Assembly: GCA_026874595.1 (NCBI GenBank)
Contig: CM049307.1
Coordinates: forward strand, 62,648,370 to 62,712,369
Direction: 5' to 3'
Length of the DNA: 64,000 bases
From: Sipunculus nudus
Lineage: Eukaryota; Annelida; Sipuncula; Golfingiida; Sipunculidae
A model generated the notes under the pieces. The model searched no databases. It saw only the letters and a program-made list of their open reading frames with translations, and was not told the origin of the DNA. This document shows, piece by piece, positions 43,441-55,359 of this stretch. Position numbers and translations under genes: made by a program. Numbering within the stretch: the first letter of the stretch is position 1; every line of letters begins with the position of its first letter.

Positions 43441-43886
43441 ACATGGGGTGTGAGTGATACAACTACAGGACTGTTCGGAAAATCTCGAGGGGGCAATATA
43501 TTTGTTCAGATACACCAGGGGTCGTCGTGTTATATAGCACGATACAACAAATAAGCAGAAACAGGGGATGCAAGTTTCGTTGAACTTTTAGCTCTCTGTG
43601 CTTCATGCATAAATAAGAGACAGTAAACTAGCTGAACGTATGGGTCTTCCTGACATCTTCCTAACCATGTAACCATGTGTCTGTATTAAAAAATGATAAA
43701 TATAAATATGAATAAGTCATGATTCAGATGCTTATCTTCAGCATGTAAGGTTCTATGTACATCTGAGCATGATAAACACTTTCATAGTTCATTGGAAGAA
43801 ACCTTGTTCAGTCATCCACCTGGATTATTTGGTCTCCGCACTTTATTATTAGTCATTACTAGGCTAAAAAGCAATCAGAAATCGCA

Positions 43887-43909
43887 TATATATATATATA
43901 TATATATAA

Positions 43910-43960
<51 letters not shown>
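43887..43960. repeat. (TA)n microsatellite
   Basis: Nearly pure TA dinucleotide repeat of about 70 bases with small interruptions. Similar runs elsewhere lie at about 34739-34791, 35681-35755, 39108-39136 and 51565-51611. Confidence 0.9.
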
Positions 43961-43961
<1 letters not shown>

Positions 43962-44602
43962 CAGGACACAGATACAAAGACACCAGACCGACTGGATAAA
44001 GGTTTCTGAAAGCGTTGCTGCCAGAAGCTTGCTTAAATGAAAATGAGTATAAATAAATTCACTATCTAGCAGTTCTAAAGAATACTTAAAAAGAACATTA
44101 AAAAAAAACATATTTACTGCGTTGATATCATCCGTGAGGATGATATTGTGATGTTTTTTTCGTGGTGATCTATGGTGGATAGACTACATTATATGCGTGT
44201 GTGCTTGTATGTGCAAGTATAGTTTCACAATACGCATGTGAAATTTTATTCAACATGTGCAGGGCGTCCACACTAATATTCCTGTATAATTATTATTGTT
44301 TGGAACTGACGAGGGTTTCAAAAATATGTTCCCTTTTTAATTAATGTCAGTCCTCACAAAGGTCATGTGACCCGAACACACATACAAATAAATCTAACCC
44401 TTATAAATAAGTTTTGTTTGACATAATATATAATTATATTAATTAAAGTAAAGGTCCATTGATAAGCATTATGATCCTATAATACATATTACATAAGGCT
44501 GTATACATTAGATCGTCTTTGTTTGAGAAGCTCGTTCCCGATCGTTGCTCAACCAATCACTAGAGGGCGTTGGGTATTATCTTAAACAGGCATTGGATCA
44601 CC

Positions 44603-45494
44603 CTTCCGCCCACAGGCACTCGTTTCCAGCACTACAATGGCCTAGAAACCGAAAACACATTGAGTATGGGCGATATATCCATTATAAAAGAACAAGGTAA
44701 TGAACTCCACCGCTACGCGGGCAAGACAACTTTTTTTCACAAGTCTGAATTCCGGAGAATTATCCGCTTCACAAGCATGATCACGCGCCGTTTTGTTGAA
44801 AACATCTTTATTTACAAGATTAAACTTCCAAATATAAAAGTCCCCCACACTAACCGCGAATTCCAGAACGTTTATTCCAGCTGCGACACCGTCATTTGTC
44901 ATGTGTACATTTACTAGTTGCGGAAGTTGACGTCACCCCGGGCTGAATGGATTTCCCCCTGAGCTGGCGTCTGTCATTGGCTGCATAATACCAGTTGTTT
45001 TCTACATCTCTTTAAGGCGCACAATTCAAACAGCTGTCAAATTGTCAATGAAGTTGAAAATCAGTGGGCATGGCATGTAAAACACAACCAGGACCATTAC
45101 ATCACTTGTTTTGTATACATTAACGTCTGTTCTATAACCATAACATACATTAAGCCCGGGATGACGTCAACTTCCGCAACTAGTAAATGTATACATGACA
45201 AATGACGGTGTCGCAGCTGGAATAAACGTTCTGGAATTCGCGGTTAGTGTGGGAAACATTTATATTTGGAAGTTTAATCTTGTAAATAAGGATGTTTTCA
45301 ACAAAAAGGCGCGTGATCATGCTTGTGAAGCGGATAATTCTCCCGAATTCAGACTTGTGAAAAAAAGTTATCTTGCCCGCGTAGCGGTGGAGTTCATTAC
45401 CTTGTTCTTTTATAATGGGTATATCGCCCATACTCAATGTGTTTTCGGTTTCTAGGCCATTGTAGTGCTGGAAACGAGTGCCTGTGCTTCCGCC
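44603..45494. mobile_element. Fold-back transposon with 334-bp arms and 8-bp target duplication
   Basis: The arms 44611-44944 and 45153-45486 are reverse complements of identical length (334 bp) with roughly ten differences, separated by a 208-bp loop. The outer ends read CACAGGCACTCG. The direct repeat CTTCCGCC flanks the structure exactly (44603-44610 and 45487-45494), an 8-bp target-site duplication as made by hAT, P or Merlin-type transposases. Mirror-image open frames in the two arms (44642-44902 minus, 45195-45455 plus) encode the same protein-like text, but they are a consequence of the inverted repeat and are not needed to explain it. A transcript would form a very stable hairpin. Confidence 0.88.
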
Positions 45495-46189
45495 AGAGGT
45501 CGTTTCTATTCGAAAAGAATCTCTTGTTTGGGCAGTGTGGGACGGCCGGGACCACTTGTTTCAACTGTCAAATTTCAAAATAATTTTTTTAACATTTCAA
45601 GGAAACACCTTCTTTTTACATTTCACGTGCACATGCTTACAAAATATTACTTTTTCCGTATAGTCTTTTCAACAAAACGCCCATGTTTATGTAATTTGCC
45701 TTGAAACAATTCTTATCGCACACACTTAAACGGACTACAATGTTCTCTTCACTAACTTTAAATCTACGTCGCTGGTGTAGTTAGAAGCCCCGGTGCATTG
45801 TGGGGGTGAGATTTTTACTCCAACAATCCCTAAAGTTAATAGTCCCTAGAGTCTAGTGAGTCCGAGTCTGCGCAGTGCGGGCACTGGAGTAGAGCACTGC
45901 GTTGATAAAGTGCTGGACCAAACCTGCCTTTTTCTTTCTAGTGTTAGTTTCTATGATATATTGGAAAGCCAGCAAATTGGAGTGGTAAGTATTTTACTCT
46001 TTATGAAAATCATGGAAGTCGAAACGAGAACATTTATTTCTAAACAAGATATGATTTCTAATCCCGCTCTGGCATGGCAGTTTTTATGATTTTGTCAAGA
46101 ATCTTAAACATAAAAGTCGAAATATTTTCATACGTGTATTTATTCATGGACATTTTACTAAAATAACTATTTCTTAATGAATTAAGAAG

Positions 46190-47674
46190 TTAACTAAAAT
46201 AATGGCGGTGTGCCTTGCATCCAAAGCGCGCAGAATAGGATCGTTGATCACAATAATAAAGTTCCTCAAGGTCCCACTGTTTCAGAAGAAGTTTATAATG
46301 CGACATGACAAATTGTTTTCTGACGTCATGCAATCTCCTCTCCGCCTGTTCGTGTTTCAGTGAAACGTCATAACACAAAGCGATCTTAAGCTGAGCTAGG
46401 CGCATGCGCATCAAGAAGTCCTCGTGTTCACAAAAAATCTTCCAATTGTCCCAACCACCAGTTTTCTTAATGTCCTCCGTTTTGGCCATAAAACAGTTCT
46501 TAACATTGTCCATAACGTAGCATTGTTGGAAACAGGGAACCTTCTCGTAGGCAACGCCGGTGTGGAATGCAACCTTCGGTTTATTGTTGACGCCATCTTG
46601 TGTTACCCGCATGAGACCTTCAAAAGCGTACCAACTAATAAAAGCAGCGGCGATACTTATGTCAGTGTTCTGTAACAGTTCAACGAGCCTGAATAAATCT
46701 GTTTGTTCCGTAAAAACAAAATCGTCATCAGTCAAAAAGAAATATGGAGTCGTTACCAGACGCAGGGCTATATTCCGCCCATAAGACAATCCAATTCTGG
46801 TTTGTATATAAATAATGTCATTTAAACCCTGTCTATTTAACCAGTCGATCCATATTTTGTCTGGTTTCTTCTCCGTCAGGTAGATATCATCAACCACTAT
46901 GATTTTAATATCCGGGTATAATTTACGCACAGATTTTACCAATTTCAGGACGTATAATAACCTATGCCTCGTTCTGGTGATAAGAGTGACACAGGAAGTG
47001 ACCGTTGAGCATGCACGATCGGGTTGCACAGGTGTCCATTTTACCGGTTGTCTGCCTAGATTCAACCGACAGGCGGGATGTGTGCATTTTGGTGTAGACG
47101 TGTTTGAATAACCAGCAAGCACAACCTGACGTTCGTCACCATCCTCAATTGTGGAATTGTTTGAACAAACTATGGGAACTTGAAATGCATTGGTCACAGT
47201 TGATAGCACAGCTTTCGGCGGGTAAAGGTAAATCAGAACCACTGTTCCAACAAAACTCACCAGGAACGCCACAATCCGATAACACTGGAAAGAAACCAAC
47301 GCAATAACATTTGACAGAAAACAATGTATACTTTAAAACTGGAACCATTTTAAATAAAAGTTTACTCCTTTTTACTTTTAAACAACCAGCTTCACTGGAG
47401 GTAAATGTGATAATTGCAATCGTTTATAATGTTATCACAAACCTAATGATAACGATCATAATTATCAGCAAAATTTCCAGTTGTATATGTCTATACATTA
47501 TATTTGTTACATCTTAATCTACCATGAAAAAATTAGAATGGAAGATAATATTTAATCTCAAAATGGATATTTACTTCTTAAATTTTGAAAAAAAAAATCT
47601 TTTAAATGAAATTATTTTCATTAATTCTAGAGAAGAAAATGAAAGCATAATTAGAACCTCACCTTTTTTGTCAT
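46190..47674 (-). CDS. B4GALNT-like (GT12-type) glycosyltransferase, two exons
   Basis: The large frame has no ATG at its start but has a good acceptor (TTTCTTTCCAG, ending 47285). A short upstream exon 47674-47663 supplies MTKK (ATG with A at -3, donor AAG|GTGAGG) in phase, giving exons 47674-47663 and 47284-46190, 368 residues. The anchor is about residues 6-25. The catalytic part begins around 95: RTRHRLLYVLKLVKSVRKLY, PDIKIIVVDD, LSYGRNIALR (about 170-179) and TDDDFVFTE (about 189-197; DxD metal site intact), then FCEHEDFLMRMRL (about 288-300). This order resembles GM2/Sd(a) synthase-type beta-1,4-GalNAc transferases (B4GALNT1/2), which act in the Golgi with UDP-GalNAc. Donor and acceptor here are inferred only. 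AATAAA lies 46 bases after the stop (46144-46139). Confidence 0.82.
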
Positions 47675-50600
47675 CCTGGCTCATGGACTGTAGTCAGCAG
47701 ATTTCAGATTGTTTCAGTTCATTGTGATTGCACCTGTTGTGTTTCAAATATCAATACCTTACTGACCTTTCTTAGTTACCACATGGCAAAGCCAATATTC
47801 TCTTGTAGCATCAATCAGGAACACGTGACGGTCCATTTCTGACCGCACAATACCCACGTACATCCACAGCCATAAGACCACCTGTTGAACATATTAACTT
47901 CCTTGTTCAACCCGTTCATTATTTTGCACTTGAAGACCAGATTAGTTTCATCCTAAATACGACAGATGGCGCTTTAACATAATGAAGACTGGTAAAACTA
48001 TTTTAATATTTATAGATAAATTATCACCACGTCTGCGTCAATTTGATACACAGGCCATAGGAATAAACTGCCTAAAGATAATTTGTAAATCAATAAGCAA
48101 CAGATAAGACAACATGTTGGCACATGCAACATAAGACTAGGTAATAAATTTGCACCTCATATTTCTTTTGACCTTGCTCTTTTCCCGAGGTCGTACAATC
48201 AGTAGCTGATCCCCAGTTATCACTCAGAGGGGAGGGGGAGGCTTTCAGTGATCGCTTGGCGGTTATACACATCTAGTTTGCATACAACCTCACATTTATT
48301 AATCGTTTACACAGTACCAAATATAGCAATATTACAATATCCACAATGCTCATATATGTGCATAGGACCCCAAAGGAATATTTTGATAAAGATCTCCACT
48401 GGCAACATTACGAAGCTTTCAATAAATAACTGGATTTTACTACACCATTTATTTATTATATTTGCCAATATTCTTGTACTCCCAATGCTTATTCTTCAGT
48501 TTGGTAGACAGATATTAGACAATCATGTTCATGTTAACACTTATTCTACAAGATCATGACCATAGCGCTACGGACTAAAGTTAAGGAAAGAAAATTCTCA
48601 CGAATATAAATGTGTGTTTTCAAACTTTACGTGGTTACCCATGAATTGTCCCCCCCCCCCGATTTATCGTCAGGTTTAAGCTAAGATTCCTTATGTACGG
48701 TATGCAGAATCCGTAATGCGTATTGAGAGATTTCATGTGAATACCGGCATGGGAACATACATATTTGTTGTGTGTCGCTCTGGAATCTCACCTTATTTAT
48801 TTAGTCAATAACGATTTTTCCGCATTCCGGATCGGCATTTCCAACATAAGAAAACTTAGGTTAAAGTATTGGTTATAGTTCAGTGAAATGTTATGCATCA
48901 CTCGGCGTGTCAATCATGGCGTTCGCTCGTCGTCACCTCGCAAGGCGATTTGTATAAGCTGTTTCTTGTAATATTCTAGTCTCGTGCTCATGATCGAGCC
49001 CAAACATGGTCTAGCTCTAGCTTAAATGCATATATGCGGCGTAGGATCCTGGATACCGCACCATAAAGAGATTGAGGAAAACCAAGGATCAATCGCCTGC
49101 TAGAGTAAAATCGTAAAAAAATCAAATATTGTGTTTATGACAGGGAAACTTAAGTGATATGGACGGAAGATAAATATTCGTTCGATTGACTAAATCACTT
49201 AGTTAAATATGATGTTTATCAATGGAAATGTAACTCACTTAAAATTACCCTAAAACCCGGCGCTCGAAACCGTCTCCGAAACAGAAAAAAATGATCTGCA
49301 TGGTCTTTGCTCAGTGTAATTCAATGTGACTGCTTATATGAACAATATTCTACTCGATATTTAAAAGTGAAAAACACTGCCAAAGTGTATTTTACATATT
49401 TTGATGAGTATGACATTTTTTTAGCTAGTAATTTTATTGTTAAGTTGAATGTCTCTAGTTTTCTCAAAGTACGTTGCAGGGCTCTCACACAGCGTATTTT
49501 TTACAATGATTTTCCATAGGTCTCAAGGTACGCTATTAACGTTTTGCCATGACAACCACTGGAGTGCAGTTACTATGCTAATCAGAACAAACCGCGTGTA
49601 TCCGTTATATGTGAGCTGTCATGCAAGTTGACTTGCACAACAGCATGCTGTCATGGAAGTGGGTTTGAAGGCACAATTAAAACAAAGGAAATACATGCCG
49701 CATATGTGATAAAATGAAACATGTTCTGTCGCAGGTGTGTATGAATGGGAAACGGTTTCAGACAGGTCAGGAAATCAACACTTGTTGGCACTTGAGACCA
49801 GCTGTGACACTGAAATAAACAAACTGCCAATTTCTGTTGGGACCCTGGATCGCTGCCAACTGCAGAGATATGTGTATGATAATATTCTTGGTAAAACTGG
49901 TTTTGTGGTTTTACGTGATAGCAAAATGGTGAAAAAACGTCTTTCCTTAGTGTGATTTACACACAGTTTGCCCTAATTTTATCAATTCTATAGATATTAA
50001 AAGATTCACTTCACTGGAATGTAACTATACCGTCTTAACATAATCAAGAGAACTGCTGATAATTGTTTCACTAAGTGCTATCTGGTATAAGTTTTAGAAC
50101 AGCAGCAGGCAAAACCAGTCGCCATAAAACCTCTTTCATTCCTCAGGCTATTTCCTTCTGCAACACTTATTACATCTTACCCTTTAAATCTTGAAGTATT
50201 TGTAAATATCTTATTTCATGCTATTATAAAGTATATTTTTTATAACTGTCGTTTACCGTTATTTCATGTTGATGAAAGAAACGAAGCTGAAACGTGAAAT
50301 GTGCAGTTGCACTAGGGTGTGTCAATACCTCAGCTAACGAGCGGTCAATGAATGGTCATCTGACAGTGTCAGGGGCACCGCGTTGTTTGGCGAATCGGCC
50401 CTTTTATCAATAGTTAAGGAAACCAGTATATATGATATATAAAAGAAACGGTCGCTTTTAACATAAATCCGATATCGGTGACCGAAAGCCACGTTATATC
50501 AAACATCTGGCAACATACGGGGAATTTGGCCTAGCTGACCTACCAGGGCATGCGCCTGAGCGTAACGGTCGTCTGCTGTGATCGGGTCCAGCAATCAAGC

Positions 50601-51561
50601 ATTTCGCCTTAAGATAAATGAAACCACATTCATCCCAGAGGCTCCGACAAGAAACTCCCTTTACAGACATGATAGTTTTGTTTTAATTTATTAATAACTA
50701 CGACATTCTTTATTAACGGACCCGAACATTCAGTGTCTATAGTTGCCGACAGATATCGCTAGTGTGGTGGAAAATGTTTATTCACCGTTCATCATAAGGA
50801 CGATTGGTATTAACAGTCTGAAAAGTAGCCTTTATTCAGTACATTAGCAACGGTTGCCGAAAGGCTATCGAACCACTAAAAGGGAAAAAAGGGTCCTTCC
50901 ACTAGAATATACATAACAAGAATACCGCAAGGGTGCATAATACGCCCAATTTCTCATGACCTTTGACCTTATTAAATATTGATTTGCCTATAATCGATCT
51001 CGGGCAAGATAATCTATCGGTACGTTTTGTGAAAACCCATCAAATCTCTGTTAAGTTATCGCGGCAACACTAAAACTTAACGGACGGACGGCACAACGTA
51101 GGCGGGTATGCCGTAATCCATAGACGGGGGTATCAAAGTATAATTGCAAGATTGTTATTATAAATCAGAAAATACTCATGAAGTTATAGAACAAATGGGA
51201 AAGGAACATGCACAAGAGAGCGTGTCATACACATCAGCATTTCACCCGTTTTTGTGTTTTGATAGGTCCAGGGAAATTCGCATGGGGACATGAGCAGAGT
51301 TTGTCCACTGGAAACAACACTTAGAATACACTGAACGACACAATGCGTGGCCAGAGAGGAAAGCACCCCCTCCCCTCCCCTCCTCTCATCTTTTTGGCCC
51401 AAGTGCAATCGGGGGGGGGGGGGGGTCAGTGTGACCTCTCTTTGAAAATAATGATGAATGAAGTTCCATTGAAATGATGATATGATGCAAGATTTGCAGG
51501 GAACACCTATTGTATTTCTTCTCAGTCTACACGCTCTCGTTTTATTAGGTTTTGAAAAAGA

Positions 51562-51613
<52 letters not shown>

Positions 51614-52940
51614 CCAATTAAGCACGCCTTATTCCGTAAATTCAAAATTTGGTGAAGTTTGGTGCAGCATGTGGTTAAAAGTGGAAAAGTTAATGGTAAA
51701 AATACTACATTGAAAATGCATAGTTAACGTTTTATCTTTTTCAAAACCCCTCCAACACCCACACACACTTCCAAAAACGCCTTAAGCTTTAATATACTGT
51801 AAACAGATCCCCTGCATGTCTCAGCTTGTACGATCGGGAGGTCTGTCAACTTGAAGAGGAACCATGACGGAAAAAATACCGTTTAGTATGTCTCACCATT
51901 GAAAAGAAACGTACATATACAGGAAATCTTCTGATAATGACACTATTGTACAAAAAACTGTGGTACAATCACGATGTTGTACAATCACAATGTCGTACTA
52001 TCATGATGTTGATCAGATGGGAACATTTGTACGTTGTAAAGGTTTCGAAACAAACATTTTTCACGCCAACTACTAAACGCTGTCCAAAGATTGTAACGAA
52101 CTAATTTATCCTATATAACACACACCTTCTTGACACATAAAAAAGAGATTTGAGAAAATTGTTCACCCAAAGTCTAACATGCCTCGAACTGAGCGGATGG
52201 ACTTATGACAAGAGGATGTGACGTACTTCCGTCCGTCCGTCAATCCGGGTTCCTTTCGAAATTTCAAAATGCATCTTCTCCTTTGTCTTAACTCTAATTT
52301 ATGTTTTAAGCCTCTCCACCCGGATAGATTAACTTTGTCGTCCTTACAGTCTGAGTGTGTATAGATCACTTGTATCCCCGCTTTTTCTGACAAAACATTT
52401 GATCCCCTTACTGCTTAAAACTAATGGAAGTATTATCAACTTGAGGAAACTCACTTCAGAACTTTTTTGTTGTCGTAAAAGTGGTTCATACACACCGCAA
52501 AACAATGAAATTATGTTTATTGGCAAGGTATATATAATTCACAACCTATGTCACTCAAACCACATTTACTTTTAGTTTGGGTCATACGTATGTTATGTTA
52601 ACGTCTTTTACCCGCAATGTTTGATGTAAAGAATTCATCAAAGAACACAAGAAAAAGTAACAGTGGCCAGAGCGGCTAAATGTACTCTATACGAAATTGG
52701 TTCAAGAAACAAAAGTGAGTGAAAAAACCTTATTTGTCGACTTTTACTGTTTTGCACATCATCAGAGAATTGATAAAAGCCGTGAAACACATTGACTACA
52801 CGTTTAAATAAATATATATAGTGCACACGAATTTCAGTTATACATAGTTTTGTTAGTATTAAAATAATTAAAGACTGTTTGAAAAAGTAAGTTTTCTATC
52901 TCATTTGAGCAACTTGTCGGTCAGAAGCTAGGACCTAAAC
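47675..52940. other. Intergenic region with no firm gene
   Basis: Mostly AT-rich sequence. The plus-strand frame 49737-49955 follows an acceptor-like TGTCGCAG and reads MYEWETVSDRSGNQHLLALE, then TSCDTEINKLPISVG and GKTGFVVLRDSKMV. It might be an exon, but it is isolated and unrecognised. Also present: a copy of the 8.15-kb repeat (50955-51090), a G-run (about 51411-51425) and (TA)n (51565-51611). Confidence 0.35.
50955..51090. repeat. Single copy of the repeat tandemly arranged at 8150-8545
   Basis: It shares GACCTTATTAAATAT, GGCAAGATAAT, TTTTGTGAAAACCCATCAAA, TAAGTTATCGCGGCAACAC and AACTTAACGGACGGACGG in the same order. Confidence 0.7.
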
Positions 52941-52959
52941 ACATGGATATGTGTATTAT

Positions 52960-54165
52960 TACTATAAGTACTGTGGTCTGTTCCATAATGATTTGAACAT
53001 AGAAATTTCGAAATATATTTCATAAATTGGCAGAGCAGTTCCAAAAATCAAGCCGCAATGAATGAATGAAGCATAAGCCTAATTAGCTAAGCCAAGTAGC
53101 CAATATTCTAGTAGTTAAATATAATCAAAACATAAGAAAACAGTATATTTTATACAACATTTAATTCATTGCGTGATGAAGGTCAAAGTCACTGGTCACA
53201 TGCTCAAACAATCTAATTAAAACTGCTGATTGGTTGTTCAGGGTTATAAATATTTTTTATAAGGTAACCATAAAAAAGACACAAAAACACATGGTCAATT
53301 GCCTACAAGAGTCAGAAAAACCAGAAAATTGCAAAATTTTAATTTTAGACTTTGTCAGGAAGTTTTAATCTAATATTAAGTCCTTCATCAGCTTTAGTAA
53401 GAGAGTGTGATAATATCTCAATTTGAGAGTACTACGCCATATTTCAATGGCAACCATACCTTCATATTTATTCACTATGACTCGGAAGAATTATGCGAAA
53501 GCTCTGACCATTCGCCGACAAAGCCTGACAAAGAGCTCTTTTATTTTTGATTTCCCGGATATTTTTTGTACATTAATATTTGTCATTAATGTGTATTAGA
53601 AAAATCATTTGAACACCTTGTCAAGCAAGGAATTGTAAATATGAATAAGTGTATAAATAAGTACTATAATCTGTTCCATAGTGGTCCACATATTATAATT
53701 GGGGAATACTTTCCAAAATTGGCACAGCAGTTCCAAAAAGTTAGCTGCAATGAATTGATGAAACAGGCTCATTACTCAGGAGAAAGCCAATAGGCCTACC
53801 ATACTTTTCAAAACATTTTAGTAATCAAAATTATTGTATGAGAAAACAGTCTATTTTATATATTCAGATGAATCAGAAGGTTGCGAAATATGAATATTGG
53901 ATTTTGTCAGGATGTTATTATCTCATTCTAGGCCTTTAGCTCTTCATCTGCTTCAATGTATGGCAGTGTTTTAATTTCTAAATTTGAGAGAATTATCGCC
54001 GAATTTCAATTTCCTCCGGAGCAGACTTTACAAGCTCTAACCATACCGGTCATACTCAGAAAAATATGTACTATAGCTTGAATAAATTATTCAAAAGCCT
54101 GATAATACGCTGACACAGCCTGACATAAAGAACTTTTATTTTCCATTTCCAAAATACCCTTTTTC
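52960..54165. repeat. Diverged ~693-bp direct tandem duplication
   Basis: The first unit (about 52960-53560) and second unit (about 53655-54165) share, in order, AGTACT..TCTGTTCCATA, AAATTGGCA(G/C)AGCAGTTCCAAAAA, GCAATGAAT..ATGAA, GAAAACAGT(A/C)TATTTTATA, TTTGTCAGGA, CTTCATC(A/T)GCTT, AATTTGAGAG, GACAAAGCCTGACA/GACACAGCCTGACATAAAG and CTTTTATTTT. The anchor spacing is 693 bases. The second unit ends within a few bases of the 3' end of the 394-residue gene, and its TTTTATT supplies that gene's AATAAA. Confidence 0.7.
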
Positions 54166-54174
54166 TATCACAAC

Positions 54175-55359
54175 TTACGGTTTCCGGTGTTTGGCAGAAA
54201 TCTGTCTTTTACTTAGGGCATGTGTGAAATTATATGATGCAGCTTTCCATGCATTCTGAAATATGTTGTCTTTAGTAAACCGAGGTACCCGAGGCATGAC
54301 GTAACAGGGGTAGTCATAGATACGTTCATAAGCCTCTCTGACGTCATAAATGCCCATACAACGTCGTGCGTGACGTATCACTTTCAGACCAGCCATTACA
54401 GGAAGCATTCCAGTAACATATACATCTTCCAGCCAAAACAGCCTTGTATAACGAGAGGCTTGAAGGAGCTGAGGCAGAACTCTCGTGGGCAATGCATATA
54501 CTAATCCTATACAGTATTCGGGGTATCTACCGTGTGGGTATTCATCTGTGCTTGTATACCATTTGCTGTCTTTATTGCGGGAGGGGATGCGCTTACTCGC
54601 TTTCTTCATTGCTAAGCCACACATAAACTGTGGACCACGTACTAGGTCTCCCAGTTCCATCAGATCGTCAGTATATCTGAACAGGTTTAGAAATACGTCG
54701 TCATCTGTTTTGATCACAATAGATGTCCTATTACAATATTTTGAAACAAAGTTTAATCCGGCAATACTTTTTAAAGTGAGGTTACGGTAGTGGTCCTTAA
54801 AATTCACTTGAATCAGGTCATGGAACTTGTTTTGTTCAGCCCAGATGACCCTCTCGAGCGTATGATTTTGTGATGTACCAAGCAAAAACACAGACGCGAA
54901 TGTATGACCTCTGTAGCTCTCAAATGAGCCCCAAGTTTGTCGAATTAAGTTACGTTCATGCAAGTGGGACGGTGCTGAATGAACCAAAACAATGACGGAC
55001 AAATTCCCGTTTTCACACATTTGATCATTATATATCAAATATTCATGGTCATTGTCGTTTTCATGCTTCCACATTTCGGGATCAAAGTCTAAGGTTGAAT
55101 ATTTGAACTTTGTGGGTTCTTTTAATGTCGAGTCCGATTGTTGGTTTTCAGGCAGGTTAATGGTTCGTTCTACTCCCGGAAGCGGAAATGATTCAGTTGT
55201 GACGTAATCAGATGCTGAGAAAGGCCACCACACATGCTGCACAACCTGCGAAATGTATGTTGGGATCTCTAGTGAATGGCCATAATAAAATACGGTACAA
55301 ACACTTAGCATTACAAGACCCGTCAAAAGTGACCGCTGACAAGCAGTACCCATGGTCAT
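54175..55359 (-). CDS. Beta-1,3-galactosyltransferase family (GT31) protein, motifs intact
   Basis: Uninterrupted 394-residue frame. An in-frame TGA lies just upstream of the first ATG. A second ATG (Met3) has the better context (ACC ATG G) and may be the real start. Anchor about 9-28, stem to about 110, then the best-preserved GT31 domain of the cluster: IRQTWG (139-144), FLLG (158-161), DLIQVNF (181-187), YRNLTLKS (191-198), TDDDVFLN (218-225), EYPHGRYPEYCIG (273-285) and EDVYVTG (311-317). All metal-binding and motif residues expected of an active UDP-sugar transferase are present. Its Golgi location follows from the type II topology. A short 3' UTR is likely: AATAAA is 35 bases past the stop (54140-54135). 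Whether it moves Gal, GlcNAc or GalNAc cannot be told. Confidence 0.9.
   Translation of the reverse strand: MTMGTACQRSLLTGLVMLSVCTVFYYGHSLEIPTYISQVVQHVWWPFSASDYVTTESFPLPGVERTINLPENQQSDSTLKEPTKFKYSTLDFDPEMWKHENDNDHEYLIYNDQMCENGNLSVIVLVHSAPSHLHERNLIRQTWGSFESYRGHTFASVFLLGTSQNHTLERVIWAEQNKFHDLIQVNFKDHYRNLTLKSIAGLNFVSKYCNRTSIVIKTDDDVFLNLFRYTDDLMELGDLVRGPQFMCGLAMKKASKRIPSRNKDSKWYTSTDEYPHGRYPEYCIGLVYALPTRVLPQLLQASRYTRLFWLEDVYVTGMLPVMAGLKVIRHARRCMGIYDVREAYERIYDYPCYVMPRVPRFTKDNIFQNAWKAASYNFTHALSKRQISAKHRKP

Larger units (their letters stand above)
41385..43590. repeat. Segmental duplication, copy B (with insertion)
   Basis: Second copy of the unit at 39250-40720. It is longer because of a 549-bp MITE (41722-42270) and an internal re-duplication. 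The stretch containing TGTAACTGTAGCTGGAA...AGAAAGAGGGTACTTCTGTC occurs at about 42850-42960 and again at about 43160-43280. A further decayed piece (GAGAAGCTCGTTCCCGATCG) appears at about 44526-44575, next to the fold-back element. Confidence 0.8.

Noticed and set aside
44642..45455. Two near-identical 86-residue frames in opposite orientation, seemingly a duplicated gene
   Set aside because: They lie in the two arms of the 876-bp fold-back element; the target duplication shows that the whole is one insertion, and no domain is recognisable.
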